The position numbers and the translations under genes are program-made. From Calditrichales bacterium (GTDB lineage: Bacteria > Calditrichota > Calditrichia > Calditrichales > J004): 39,697 bases of DNA. The notes beneath the pieces were generated by a model. The model ran no database searches and was not told the DNA's origin. It was given only the letters and a program-made list of their open reading frames with translations. Shown piece after piece: positions 1 to 7,860 of this stretch. Numbering within the stretch: position 1 is the stretch's first letter; every line of letters starts with the position of its first letter. The DNA lies in NCBI GenBank assembly GCA_015493745.1, contig WGCN01000114.1, forward strand, positions 1-39,697, given 5' to 3'.

Positions 1-1208
1 ACGGCCAAAACTGTTACGACGGCCACAGCGGCGTGGATATCTGGATGCCCCGCGGGGTGCCCATGCTGGCCACTGCCCCGGGAAAGATTGTCTGGGCTGA
101 GTTCGCCCCCGGTGTTGATCCCTGCCCTACCGGCTATCCGCCCAACGGGGATTTGGGCGTGGTGATTATCGATCATAATAACGGTTATTATTCCGCTTAC
201 CTGCATCTGGATCCTCCCCTGGCGGTGGAAGTGGGCCAGGTGGTAGCCACGGGCGATACCATCGGTTATAACGGAGACAGCGGTTGTGCTTCGGTAACCC
301 ACCTGCATTACGAAATCCGCAAGGACGCCTATTATTTTGACCAGGAAAATAGCTGGGTGGTGGACCCCTACGGCTGGTGGGGCCGCACCACCGATCCCAT
401 CAAGGAGATGCGTAATGCCAGCAGTGTCTGGTTGTGGAAGTCTTCCAACCTGATCGATGACGGCGACAACGGCTTTGAGCGCTATTATGGCCCTCAATGG
501 GAACGCCTCGCCGAAGGCTATGGCGGCGACGCCTGGAGCGCGCCCGCCGTTGAGGAGGGCGAACAGGGGCGCCATACCACCCTGTGGGTGCCGGAGTTGC
601 CGGAGCAGGGTCAATATGACTTGCAGGTATATGTGCCACAGGTGGATGGAGCGGTGGACCAGGCTGTTTATGAAGTTTATGTAAAACAACCCGGCGGCAC
701 GGCCAAAAAACATACTTTTACCGTAAATCAGGATTCCATCTACAATTCCTTTTTTACCATCGGCACCTTAAATTTACCCAGAGGGGCCAACTGCGCCGTC
801 TTTTTGCGGGATGTGGTTCCGGCGGGCACAAACGGCAGCCGGGTGGTTTATGACGCCATCCGCTTTGTGGGCACGGGCACGGGGCTGGATAAAAACGAGG
901 TCGTGCCCAAAACACACAATCTGGAAGTGATGCCCAACCAGCCCAACCCTCTGGGTCTGGAGGCCAACAGCACCGGTACCTATTTTGTGCTCCGCCTGCG
1001 GCAACCGGAAAAGGTTAAAATTGAAATCAGCAACATTTTGGGACAAAAGATAAAAACCCTTTATCCCGGTGTGTTGTCCGCCGGAGAAGCCAGGATTTAC
1101 TGGAATGGAAAAGGCGCTTACAATGAAACCCTGCCCCGCGGGGTATACATATACACCGTAAGCGCCGGACGGGAAAAGCTTTCCAAAAAGCTGGTTCTTA
1201 TCCGGTAA
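1..1208 (+). CDS. Secreted M23-family metallopeptidase with sorting-type C-terminal domain (5' partial)
   Basis: This is the C-terminal part of a zinc endopeptidase of the LytM/M23 family, predicted to cut peptidoglycan cross-links outside the cytoplasm. The frame is open from base 3, and the codons before the first ATG (base 33) encode HSGVD, the HxxxD zinc-binding motif, so the true start lies outside the window. The second zinc motif is THLHYE, encoded near base 300. Next comes a beta-rich region resembling golvesin C-terminal-like domains (bases about 430-880). Last is a FlgD-Ig / type IX sorting-like domain of about 80 residues, with NILGQKIKTL and a PRGVYIYTV-type ending followed by a basic KKLVLIR tail. 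The domain order and tail are typical of Calditrichota/Ignavibacteria-type secreted proteins. The family assignment is firm; the exact substrate is inferred. Confidence 0.88.
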   Translation, partial: GQNCYDGHSGVDIWMPRGVPMLATAPGKIVWAEFAPGVDPCPTGYPPNGDLGVVIIDHNNGYYSAYLHLDPPLAVEVGQVVATGDTIGYNGDSGCASVTHLHYEIRKDAYYFDQENSWVVDPYGWWGRTTDPIKEMRNASSVWLWKSSNLIDDGDNGFERYYGPQWERLAEGYGGDAWSAPAVEEGEQGRHTTLWVPELPEQGQYDLQVYVPQVDGAVDQAVYEVYVKQPGGTAKKHTFTVNQDSIYNSFFTIGTLNLPRGANCAVFLRDVVPAGTNGSRVVYDAIRFVGTGTGLDKNEVVPKTHNLEVMPNQPNPLGLEANSTGTYFVLRLRQPEKVKIEISNILGQKIKTLYPGVLSAGEARIYWNGKGAYNETLPRGVYIYTVSAGREKLSKKLVLIR

Positions 1209-1339
1209 CCGTTTAAAGCGGGAACGTGGTACGGTTACGGCTAAAAGAGGAACACAAAAAGCTCTTTAAACAGAAACCATCAAATATCCGTGTTTTTAAG
1301 GCACGGTTGTAATAACCATATTTTCAACGGAGATGCGTC

Positions 1340-2764
1340 ATGCAGTATGAATATAAAATGTTAATCGGCCGGGAGTGGGTAACCGCCGGAAAAACGGTGG
1401 ATGTGATCAACCCCTACAACAATGCTCTTCTTGGCCGCCTGCCGCAGGCCACGGCGGAAGATGTGGACAGGGCCATCGCCACCGCCCATGCCCACCGGGC
1501 GGTGATGGCGGATATGCCCGCCCATGAACGGGCCGCCATTCTGGAGAAAACCGCCGCCCTGTTGGAAAGAGACAAGGAAAGGATGATTGAAAGCATCATT
1601 CTGGAATCGGGTAAAACACGCAAATGGGCCACGGTGGAAACGGTGCGCGGCATGGAAAACCTGAAATTTGCCGCCGAAGCGGCCAAGGCGCTGCACGGGG
1701 AAACCGTTCCTCTGGATGCCTCCCGGGGTTCCGAGGGACGCCTGGGCTTTTGGATGCGTGTGCCGGTAGGGGTAGTGGCCGCCATTCCTCCGTTTAATTT
1801 TCCCCTGAATCTGGTCATCCACAAAGTGGCCCCGGCCATTGCCGCCGGCAACACCATCGTGCTAAAACCGGCCTCCAACACCCCCGGGCCCTCGCAAATA
1901 CTTGTGGAGCTTTTACTGGAAGCGGGATTGCCCGCAGAAGCCCTGCAATTGCTCTACGGCAGCGGTTCCGCCGTGGGCGAGGCCATGGTAAAAGACCCGC
2001 GCGTGGCCAAGGTGACCTTTACCGGCAGCCCGCCCGTGGGCAAGCGTATCACCCAGGTGGCCGGACTGAAAAAGCTTACCCTGGAACTGGGCTCCAACTC
2101 CGGCACCATCATCGATGAGAGTGCCGAACTGGAAAAGGCCGTTTCCCGCTGCGTGATGGGCAGCTTTGCCTTTTCGGGCCAGGTTTGTATCTCCGTACAG
2201 CGGATATTTGTGCATGAAAGTATCCAGCAATCCTTTACGGAAAAATTTGTGACCGAAACAAAAAAACAAAGCATCGGCGATCCTCTGGAGGCCGCCACCG
2301 ATATCGGGCCGATGATTTCCGAGCATGAAGCGGTGCGCGTGGAAAGCTGGATACGGGAAGCGGTACAACAAGGGGCGCGCCTGCTCACCGGCGGCGCCCG
2401 CCGGGGCAGTATTCTGGAACCGACGGTTTTAACCGATGTGACGCCGGAAATGCAGGTTATGTGCCATGAGGTGTTCGGGCCCGTGGTCTCCATCGTGCCG
2501 TTTAAGACATTCGACCAGGCCATCGACATGGTTAACGATTCGGTTTTTGGCCTGCAGGCCGGGGTTTTTACTCAGAATTTCAGCCACATTATGAAGGCCA
2601 TGAAGCGCATAGCAACCGGCGGCGTTATGATAAACGATGTACCGACCTACCGGGTGGATCACATGCCCTACGGCGGCGTGAAAGACAGCGGTCTGGGTCG
2701 TGAAGGGGCCCGCTTCGCCACCGAGGAGATGACACATATCAGGATGATTATGCTTAATTCTTGA
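1340..2764 (+). CDS. NAD(P)-dependent aldehyde dehydrogenase (ALDH superfamily)
   Basis: A 474-residue ALDH, full length for the family, oxidising an aldehyde to the acid (or acyl donor) with NAD(P)+. Visible motifs in order: PPFNFPLNL near residue 152 (the Asn that stabilises the oxyanion), a KPAS cofactor segment, FTGSPPVGK, LELG with the general-base Glu, SGQVCIS with the nucleophilic Cys, and EVFGPVV. GGAG sits 8-9 bases before the ATG. It most resembles the succinate-semialdehyde / lactaldehyde / non-phosphorylating GAPDH branch, but the substrate cannot be fixed from sequence. The XRE-cupin regulator lies about 105 bp downstream on the same strand and is a plausible local regulator. Confidence 0.93.
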   Translation: MQYEYKMLIGREWVTAGKTVDVINPYNNALLGRLPQATAEDVDRAIATAHAHRAVMADMPAHERAAILEKTAALLERDKERMIESIILESGKTRKWATVETVRGMENLKFAAEAAKALHGETVPLDASRGSEGRLGFWMRVPVGVVAAIPPFNFPLNLVIHKVAPAIAAGNTIVLKPASNTPGPSQILVELLLEAGLPAEALQLLYGSGSAVGEAMVKDPRVAKVTFTGSPPVGKRITQVAGLKKLTLELGSNSGTIIDESAELEKAVSRCVMGSFAFSGQVCISVQRIFVHESIQQSFTEKFVTETKKQSIGDPLEAATDIGPMISEHEAVRVESWIREAVQQGARLLTGGARRGSILEPTVLTDVTPEMQVMCHEVFGPVVSIVPFKTFDQAIDMVNDSVFGLQAGVFTQNFSHIMKAMKRIATGGVMINDVPTYRVDHMPYGGVKDSGLGREGARFATEEMTHIRMIMLNS

Positions 2765-2869
2765 TATAGGACGTCATGATAGCTATTTTTCAGCTATATT
2801 CAGTATAAACAGGATATAAAATTAAACGGGCGCTATATCACAGCCCGCTGCAAAGCAAAGGATTATAGG

Positions 2870-3451
2870 ATGAACCGATCCGGCGAAATACAGGAAATGA
2901 CCGAGAAAGAAATCGGCGCTAAACTGAAGCAACTACGGCAGAAGAAGAAAATGACCCTGAAGCAACTGGCCGAAAAGGCCCATTGTACAGATGCCGCTCT
3001 TTCCAAGATTGAACGTGGCGAGGTCACGCCGACCATCTCTCTGTTAAAAAATGCCGTGAATGTTCTGGGAGTCACCCTTTCGGAGTTTCTCTCCAACGGA
3101 GAAGCCAATCAGGAGGCGATCGTCATGCACCGCGATCAACGGCTGCGTATCGACTTTCAGGATGAAAAGATCGTTTCCTACCAATTGGTGCGCAACCTGA
3201 AAAACAAGCAGTTGCAGCCCTTGTATGAAATCATCAAGAGCGGCGGCGGCTCCGGCGGCGTATACACCCATGAGGGGGAGGAGTTCGGCATCGTGCTGGA
3301 AGGCGAGCTGGACATTACCGTGGATGACGTGACCTATCATCTCAAGGAAGGGGACAGTTTCTGGTACCGCTCCATCCGTCCGCACGGCTTTAAAAATAAC
3401 AGTGACAGCGATGTGAAGGTGATCTGGGTGATCACCCCGCCCACCTTTTAG
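2870..3451 (+). CDS. XRE-family regulator with C-terminal cupin domain
   Basis: A 193-residue DNA-binding regulator. A helix-turn-helix of the Cro/CI type occupies about residues 12-68 (LKQLRQKKKMTLKQLAEKA, then ALSKIERGEVTPT). A cupin_2 barrel follows at about residues 120-188, with a HEGEEFGIVLEG core and the second motif around RPHGFKN. This architecture is shared by PuuR-like and other small-molecule-responsive repressors. The leader holds two short inverted repeats that could be operators: ATAGCT/AGCTAT arms at 2779-2797 and CGGGC/GCCCG arms at 2827-2847. A strong terminator follows directly. The ligand is unknown; control of the upstream aldehyde dehydrogenase is only inferred from position. 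Confidence 0.9.
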   Translation: MNRSGEIQEMTEKEIGAKLKQLRQKKKMTLKQLAEKAHCTDAALSKIERGEVTPTISLLKNAVNVLGVTLSEFLSNGEANQEAIVMHRDQRLRIDFQDEKIVSYQLVRNLKNKQLQPLYEIIKSGGGSGGVYTHEGEEFGIVLEGELDITVDDVTYHLKEGDSFWYRSIRPHGFKNNSDSDVKVIWVITPPTF

Positions 3452-3467
3452 TATCGTCAGTCAAGGT

Positions 3468-3501
3468 AAAAAAGACCGGACTCCATGGGCCGGTCTTTTT
3501 T
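3468..3501 (+). terminator. Rho-independent terminator after XRE-cupin gene
   Basis: A run of A, then a GACCGG...CCGGTC stem with a short loop (ACTCCATGGG region), then TTTTTT. It ends the XRE-cupin transcript and can work in both directions. It is almost identical to the hairpin at 4303-4338. Confidence 0.85.
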
Positions 3502-3561
3502 CGTTAACCCGCCGGAGAATAGTATTTCCGTCATTCCGTTTTCCGTTGCCCGGCAGGACAC

Positions 3562-4233
3562 ATAATAAGGTTGAAGAATATATTGGTCCTATTTTCTACT
3601 AAGGTTTTACCAATATAAATAAGATGGGCAAAGCGTTATTACATGCTCTTCACCGGGCAGAACTAATAGAATTGCTGTATACAGCCATGAGACAGCGACC
3701 GCTTATAACCTTATTTCATTTCATCCGACCTTAGTAGAAACACGTACCCTGTAATCCGATAACCTTATTATTTTCCCGGCGTTAGCAACAATTAGGTCGG
3801 AAAATATATTGGTCCCATTTTCTACTAAGGTGTTGGCGATGTAAATAAGGTGAGTCAAAACGCGACTACATGCTCTTCACCGGGCGGAGCCAATAGAACT
3901 TTACTGTTTATAACCCTGGTACAGTGGCCGTTTAAAAACCTTAGTTCTTTTTTCCCAACCTTAGTAGAAAAACATGCTTTGAAATCCAAAAACCTTATTA
4001 CCGCACCCCGGCGAGGAATAAAGTAATGGCAGAAAAAGGGATTAATCTATCTACTACTAAGGTTCTCGGTGGACGATAAGGTTCGGGAGATTCTACGGAG
4101 TAGATCCGGAGAAAACAAATGTTCCTCACACCATGGTAGAAAAACATGCCCCGAAATCCGCTAACCTTGTTATTCCCCGACATGGCACATAATAGGGTCG
4201 GACAATTTGTTGGTCCCATTTTCTACTAAGGTT
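3562..4233. repeat. Array of about 3.5 degenerate ~226-bp repeats with internal inverted arms
   Basis: Non-coding. Unit A (about 3562-3788) and unit B (about 3789-4015) are the best preserved: the ATTTTCTACTAAGG motif starts at 3591 and 3817, a period of 226 bp. Each has a left arm TTTCTACTAAGGT (3593-3605; 3819-3831) and a perfect inverted right arm ACCTTAGTAGAAA (3728-3740; 3958-3970). Both also share ACATGCTCTTCACCGGGC in the middle. Outer arms AATAAGGTT (3564) and AACCTTATT (3761) are inverted too. Unit C (about 4016-4190) is shorter and decayed, and unit D (from about 4191) keeps only the left arm TTTTCTACTAAGGTT (4219-4233). No convincing protein is encoded. It could be a decayed mobile element, a repeat family or a structured RNA; the sequence does not decide. 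Confidence 0.8.
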
Positions 4234-4302
4234 TTAACAATGTAAATAAGGCGGATCACGACGATGTCATAACTTCATTTACCGGCTTACAATAAATTTT
4301 GC

Positions 4303-4338
4303 AAAAAAAAGACCGGACTCCATGAGCCGGTCTTTTTT
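4303..4338 (-). terminator. Rho-independent terminator after copB
   Basis: A-run, GACCGG/CCGGTC stem with loop ACTCCATGA, then T-run. It lies 29 bp beyond the stop of the minus-strand ATPase gene. It differs from the hairpin at 3468-3501 by about one base in the stem-loop. Confidence 0.85.
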
Positions 4339-4366
4339 GTCCATTTATCCATCAGAGATAATGCAA

Positions 4367-6415
4367 TTATTCCTTTTTCAGTAACTTGGCGTTAATAGCC
4401 ACAATCACCGTGCTGAGCGACATTAAGACGGCGCCCATGGCCGGACTGAGCAAAATACCCCAGCCGTATAACACACCGGCCGCCAGCGGTATGGCAAAGG
4501 TGTTATAGCCCGTGGCCCAGATCAGGTTTTGTATCATTTTGCGGTAGGTGGCCTTGGCCAGGCCGATTACCGCTACCACATCCAATGGGTTGCTGCGTAC
4601 CAGCACGATATCGGCCGTTTCCACGGCCACGTCCGTTCCGGCCCCGATGGCAATACCCACATCTGCCTGAGCCAGTGCCGGAGCGTCGTTTACACCGTCA
4701 CCGGTCATGGCCACTACCAGCCCCCGGGATTGTACTTCCTTCACCTTCAGGGCTTTTTCGTTGGGCAGAACCTCGGCGATATATTCATCCAGTCCCAGTT
4801 CTTCGGAAACCCAGGCGGCCACATATTTATTGTCACCGGTCAGCATCATGGTTTTGATACCCATTTCCCGGAAGCGGGCGATAGCCTCTTTCGACTCCGG
4901 TCGGATCACATCGGCCAGGGCGATGGCGCCGGCCAGTTCATCGTCGATCAATACAAAGACTACCGTTTTCCCTTGTCCGCTCAGGGTGGCAACACGCGGA
5001 TCATCGGTCGTCATATTTTTTTCCCGCAGATAACCGGGGCTTACCACGGCAATGCGCTTATTGTTTACCAGACCGGTGGCGCCTTTTCCGGGGATGGCCT
5101 TGAATTCCGTTACCTGCAAAGCCTTTTCAGCGGAAGAAGCGATACCGGCGGCAATGGGGTGCTCGGAATGTTGTTCCACGGCGGCGGCCAGATTCAACAG
5201 CTCTTCGGCATTATAGGAAGAGGAGTAGACCAAGGTATCGGTGACACCGAATTTACCGTAGGTCAGGGTACCGGTCTTGTCAAATATAATGGCCTGCAGG
5301 TTTCGCGCCTGTTCAAAGGCCGAGCGGTCACGGATCAACAAACCGTTCTGCGCGGAAAGCGATGTGGAAACGGCCACAACCAGCGGCACGGCCAGCCCCA
5401 GGGCGTGGGGACAGGTGATAACCATTACGGTCACCGTCCGTTCCAGAGCAAAGGCAAAGCTTTCCCCTAAAAAGCCAAACCAGGTGATAAAAGTGATGGC
5501 CCCGGCGCTGATGGCAATGATGGTCAGCCAGAAGGCGGCCCGGTTGGCCAGGTCTTGTGTTTTGGACTTGCTTTCCTGGGCCTGGCGCACCAGCTCGATC
5601 ACCTGCGACAGGAAGGAGTCCTTACCCGTACGTTCGACAATCAATGTCACCGAACCCTCGCCGTTGATGGAGCCGCCGATCACCTTGTCATCGACCTTTT
5701 TAGCCACCGGCTTGGATTCCCCGGTCAGCATGGATTCGTTTATGGAAGTTTCCCCTTCCACGATCTTGCCGTCCGCCGGAACCTTTTCACCCGGCTTAAC
5801 CACAACTTTATCACCGTTTTTAAGTTGGTCAAGGGCCACATCCACCAGCGTTCCGTCGTCCATTACCTTATGGGCATCGGACGGCATCAGTTTGGCCAGG
5901 GCCTGCAAGGCGTTGGAAGCGCCCATAACCGACTTCATCTCTATCCAGTGCCCCACCAGCATGATATCGATCAGTGTGGCCAGTTCCCAGAAAAACATCT
6001 TCCCGGAAAGACCGAACACGACCGCCGCGCTGTAAATATAGGCCACGGTCACCGCCAGGGCGATCAGAGTCATCATACCCGGGTTCTTGGCCTTCAGTTC
6101 GGTATAAAGTCCGTGCAGGAAGGGCCAGCCGCCCCAAAAGAAAACAAAGGATGAGAGCAGAAAGTTAACATATATGGAACCGGGAAAGGCAAAGAAACTT
6201 CCAAGGTTCAGAGCTTCCTGTATCATGGGCGAGAGCGCCAGTATGGGCAGCGTTACAATCAAAGAGACGTAAAAACGCTTGCGAAAATCTTTCACCATAT
6301 GAGCGTGGTGCGCATGGTGGTCATGGTGTTCGTGTTGCCCATGTCCTTCATGATGTTCATGGGCACTATGGTCATGGCCGCCATGATCATGATTGTGATG
6401 TTGATGCTTATCCAT
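4367..6415 (-). CDS. copB: Copper-translocating P1B-type ATPase, CopB-like (P1B-3)
   Basis: A 682-residue inner-membrane ATPase that exports copper (Cu+/Cu2+) or silver. The first about 40 residues are extremely His-rich (runs of HH, HDH, HEHH), replacing the usual CxxC HMA domain; this is typical of CopB. Family motifs in order: TGES near residue 231, CPH in the membrane helix near 335, DKTGTLT near 378 with the phosphorylated Asp, SEHPIA of the nucleotide domain, and TGDGVNDAP near 572. CPH rather than CPC marks the P1B-3 group, and the last helices carry the YN and MSLST residues of that group. GGAG lies 8 bases before the ATG. It is divergent from the Cys-rich ECF sigma gene, 82 bp apart. 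A sigma-54-type promoter at 7060-7075 also points at it through that gene. Exact ion preference is inferred. Confidence 0.93.
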   Translation of the reverse strand: MDKHQHHNHDHGGHDHSAHEHHEGHGQHEHHDHHAHHAHMVKDFRKRFYVSLIVTLPILALSPMIQEALNLGSFFAFPGSIYVNFLLSSFVFFWGGWPFLHGLYTELKAKNPGMMTLIALAVTVAYIYSAAVVFGLSGKMFFWELATLIDIMLVGHWIEMKSVMGASNALQALAKLMPSDAHKVMDDGTLVDVALDQLKNGDKVVVKPGEKVPADGKIVEGETSINESMLTGESKPVAKKVDDKVIGGSINGEGSVTLIVERTGKDSFLSQVIELVRQAQESKSKTQDLANRAAFWLTIIAISAGAITFITWFGFLGESFAFALERTVTVMVITCPHALGLAVPLVVAVSTSLSAQNGLLIRDRSAFEQARNLQAIIFDKTGTLTYGKFGVTDTLVYSSSYNAEELLNLAAAVEQHSEHPIAAGIASSAEKALQVTEFKAIPGKGATGLVNNKRIAVVSPGYLREKNMTTDDPRVATLSGQGKTVVFVLIDDELAGAIALADVIRPESKEAIARFREMGIKTMMLTGDNKYVAAWVSEELGLDEYIAEVLPNEKALKVKEVQSRGLVVAMTGDGVNDAPALAQADVGIAIGAGTDVAVETADIVLVRSNPLDVVAVIGLAKATYRKMIQNLIWATGYNTFAIPLAAGVLYGWGILLSPAMGAVLMSLSTVIVAINAKLLKKE

Positions 6416-6497
6416 GGGAAATCTCCGTTTTAATTAAACCGTATCTTTCTTATTTTCACTTATGATGACGTCAATACTTTAGAAGGTTACATCTGTT

Positions 6498-7025
6498 ATG
6501 TCTGAATTTGAACTTGCCTTAAACTCATATCTGGATGAGATGCTCTCATTCGCCCGCTCCCGGATCAAGGATCCGCAACTGGCGGCCGACGCGGTGCAGG
6601 ACAGCCTGCTGAAGGCGCTTAACCATAAAAACTCTCTGCGCCAGGAGCACAGCCTGCGGGCCTGGTTGTATCAAATTCTTCGTAATACCATCAATGATCT
6701 TTACCGGAAGAATAAACGCCATTTCACAGAACCTATCGACGATCCGGACAGCCTGGCGGAGCAGGAAGAGTTGGAGCGCATTGCCTGCCGCTGTATCGAG
6801 AAACTGCTTCCCGCGCTCAATAAAGACTATGCCTACATCATCCGCGAGCTTGAACTCCGGCAACAGCCGGTTAAGGAAATCTCCGCCCAACTGAAAATCA
6901 CCCCCAACAACCTGAAGGTTAAACGTCACCGGGCGCGGCAACAACTGAAGCAACGCCTGGAGCAAACCTGCCGCCTGTGCGCGGCCCATGGATGTTTGGA
7001 TTGTGATTGTGATTCAAACGACTGA
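6498..7025 (+). CDS. ECF sigma factor with Cys-rich metal-sensing tail (CorE/ECF44-like)
   Basis: A 175-residue sigma-70-family factor. Region 2 covers about residues 5-72 (DEMLSFARSRIKDPQLAADAVQDSLLKA; RAWLYQILRN) and region 4 about 92-152 (YAYIIRELELRQQPVKEI; NLKVKRHRARQQLK). Two cysteine features stand out: a CRC (CxC) pair in the linker between the regions, and a short tail with CRLC, GCLDCDCD (five Cys). The same combination characterises CorE of Myxococcus xanthus, where Cu or Cd binding to the Cys-rich domain switches the sigma factor on without an anti-sigma. No anti-sigma gene is present here. Divergence from the CopB ATPase supports copper sensing. The metal specificity is inferred. 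Confidence 0.85.
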   Translation: MSEFELALNSYLDEMLSFARSRIKDPQLAADAVQDSLLKALNHKNSLRQEHSLRAWLYQILRNTINDLYRKNKRHFTEPIDDPDSLAEQEELERIACRCIEKLLPALNKDYAYIIRELELRQQPVKEISAQLKITPNNLKVKRHRARQQLKQRLEQTCRLCAAHGCLDCDCDSND

Positions 7026-7059
7026 TCCTCTTTTTATGCTCGCTTCTGTCTTTTCTTTT

Positions 7060-7075
7060 TACAAAAGGGGTGCCA
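7060..7075 (-). promoter_or_regulatory. Sigma-54-type promoter pointing antisense into the ECF gene
   Basis: On the minus strand it reads TGGCAC-N5-TTGTA: a perfect -24 box, correct spacing, and a -12 box with TTGT instead of TTGC. It lies 35 bp beyond the ECF stop codon and reads back through that gene towards copB (start 6415). A pair of the 16-bp palindromes lies 53-90 bp upstream of it. A weak CCCG-AAA-CGGG hairpin at about 7077-7092 is close by. Confidence 0.55.
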
Positions 7076-7127
7076 AGACCCGAAACCGGGCTTTTAAGTG
7101 TTATTAAGGCCCGCGCCTCTTGAAAAT

Positions 7128-7165
7128 GGCAGAATAGTATACATGTTGTTGTAGATTATTCTGCA
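7128..7165. promoter_or_regulatory. Paired 16-bp palindromic operators (activator sites, set 1)
   Basis: GGCAGAATAGTATACA at 7128-7143 and TGTAGATTATTCTGCA at 7150-7165, starts 22 bp apart. Both match the window consensus TGTAGAATATTCTACA. They lie upstream (minus-strand sense) of the promoter at 7060-7075. The remaining non-coding bases from 7166 to 7266 show no further clear signal. Confidence 0.7.
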
Positions 7166-7266
7166 AGATGGGCGATAATATCCTGCATACCATAATCTGT
7201 TAACGGCTGCGCCCCATGCCTCCAATGAGCGGCTTATCATCTTTTATGGCGTATTGTTTTTATAAA

Positions 7267-7296
7267 TAAAAAAAGGAGACCGACGAATCAGCCTCC
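7267..7296 (-). terminator. Terminator of the microprotein operon (UUCG tetraloop)
   Basis: On the minus strand: GGAGGCTGA, loop TTCG, TCGGTCTCC, then a run of seven T. The nine-pair stem (with G-U pairs) is capped by a stable UUCG tetraloop. It lies about 60 bp after the stop of the last microprotein gene. Confidence 0.8.
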
Positions 7297-7355
7297 CTCG
7301 GGGGTAGATATATGAGGTTAATTATTGGGGGGGTACTTAGCGGACACTGAAAATA

Positions 7356-7502
7356 TTACTTGCAACAACTGCATTTTTTTTCACTTTCGATTTCGTTTTT
7401 ATTCAACAGACCTCTTACCGAGGAATAGGCTCTGATGCCCATGAAGTAGAGCACGATCAGGGAGATGACCGTTAAGACTGCTGTTTCAAAATAGGCGTAC
7501 AT
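7356..7502 (-). CDS. 48-aa membrane microprotein with C-terminal CSCC motif
   Basis: Too short for ordinary gene calling, but well supported: AGGAG seven bases before the ATG, eight bases after the stop of the preceding microprotein gene, and a terminator downstream. The product starts MYAYFETAVLTV, has one hydrophobic helix at about residues 7-22, then a basic/polar stretch, and ends KKCSCCK. Three cysteines in the last five residues suggest thiol chemistry or metal binding at the membrane face. It loosely resembles the Cys-tailed small proteins found beside FeoB, but no homology is claimed. Function unknown; co-regulation with the Cus operon suggests a metal or redox role. Confidence 0.75.
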   Translation of the reverse strand: MYAYFETAVLTVISLIVLYFMGIRAYSSVRGLLNKNEIESEKKCSCCK

Positions 7503-7510
7503 CTTTCTCC

Positions 7511-7675
7511 TTACGCATTCTTTTTACATGTATCATAGATACACTTTTCTTCATCCTTTAGCCCGCACAACGAACAACGTTTGTTCTTTTTGTTGATGTA
7601 TACAAAGGCCAGGGCATATCCAAAGACCGTGAAAACCAGGGTGGTGATCAGAATCTCAACTATAAGTTCCGTCAT
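7511..7675 (-). CDS. 54-aa membrane microprotein with CxxC and two further Cys
   Basis: The ATG is preceded by GGAGG at the right distance. The product starts MTELIVEILITTLVF, has one membrane helix (about residues 5-27), then KKKNKR, then CSLCG, CIYDTC and KKNA at the end. Four cysteines in the form CxxC...C...C within 17 residues look like a small metal or Fe-S binding knot or a redox motif on the cytoplasmic side. It is the middle gene of three, 21 bp after the first and 8 bp before the third. I do not recognise a family. Confidence 0.75.
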   Translation of the reverse strand: MTELIVEILITTLVFTVFGYALAFVYINKKNKRCSLCGLKDEEKCIYDTCKKNA

Positions 7676-7696
7676 TTCACCCTCCTCTCTTTTGTG

Positions 7697-7801
7697 TTAA
7701 AAGCGCCGGCCCTTTGCGTCGCGGATAACAATAAAGGTCAGAACTACAATCAGCGCTAAAAGTACCCATGCTGTGATAACCGCTCCGGGATCGTGTAACA
7801 T
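7697..7801 (-). CDS. 34-aa single-helix membrane microprotein
   Basis: Starts MLHDPGAVITAW, one membrane helix of about 18 residues (residues 8-26), and a positively charged end RDAKGRRF, which predicts N-out/C-in topology. GGAGG precedes the ATG by about six bases. It is the first gene after the sigma-54-type promoter at 7845-7860. In length and layout it recalls small accessory subunits of membrane complexes such as CcoQ/CydX-type peptides, but there is no sequence basis for a specific assignment. Confidence 0.7.
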   Translation of the reverse strand: MLHDPGAVITAWVLLALIVVLTFIVIRDAKGRRF

Positions 7802-7844
7802 GACATCCTCCTTTCGCCTTTGTTTGAAATTCTACCTATGTAAA

Positions 7845-7860
7845 TGCAAAGCGTATGCCA
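7845..7860 (-). promoter_or_regulatory. Sigma-54-type promoter of the microprotein operon
   Basis: Minus strand TGGCAT-N5-TTGCA, near-consensus -24/-12 with correct spacing, 44 bp before the first microprotein start. A palindrome pair is located 76-112 bp upstream. Confidence 0.75.

Noticed and set aside
3998..4219. 73-codon minus-strand reading frame inside the repeat array
   Set aside because: It crosses repeat unit borders, has no ribosome site and no conserved protein pattern; the DNA repeats explain it.
3562..4233. CRISPR array
   Set aside because: Repeats are about 226 bp, degenerate and internally inverted, without uniform short repeats or spacers, and no cas genes are near.
4529..5470. 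313-codon plus-strand frame opposite copB
   Set aside because: Shadow frame; the minus strand encodes all P-type ATPase motifs.
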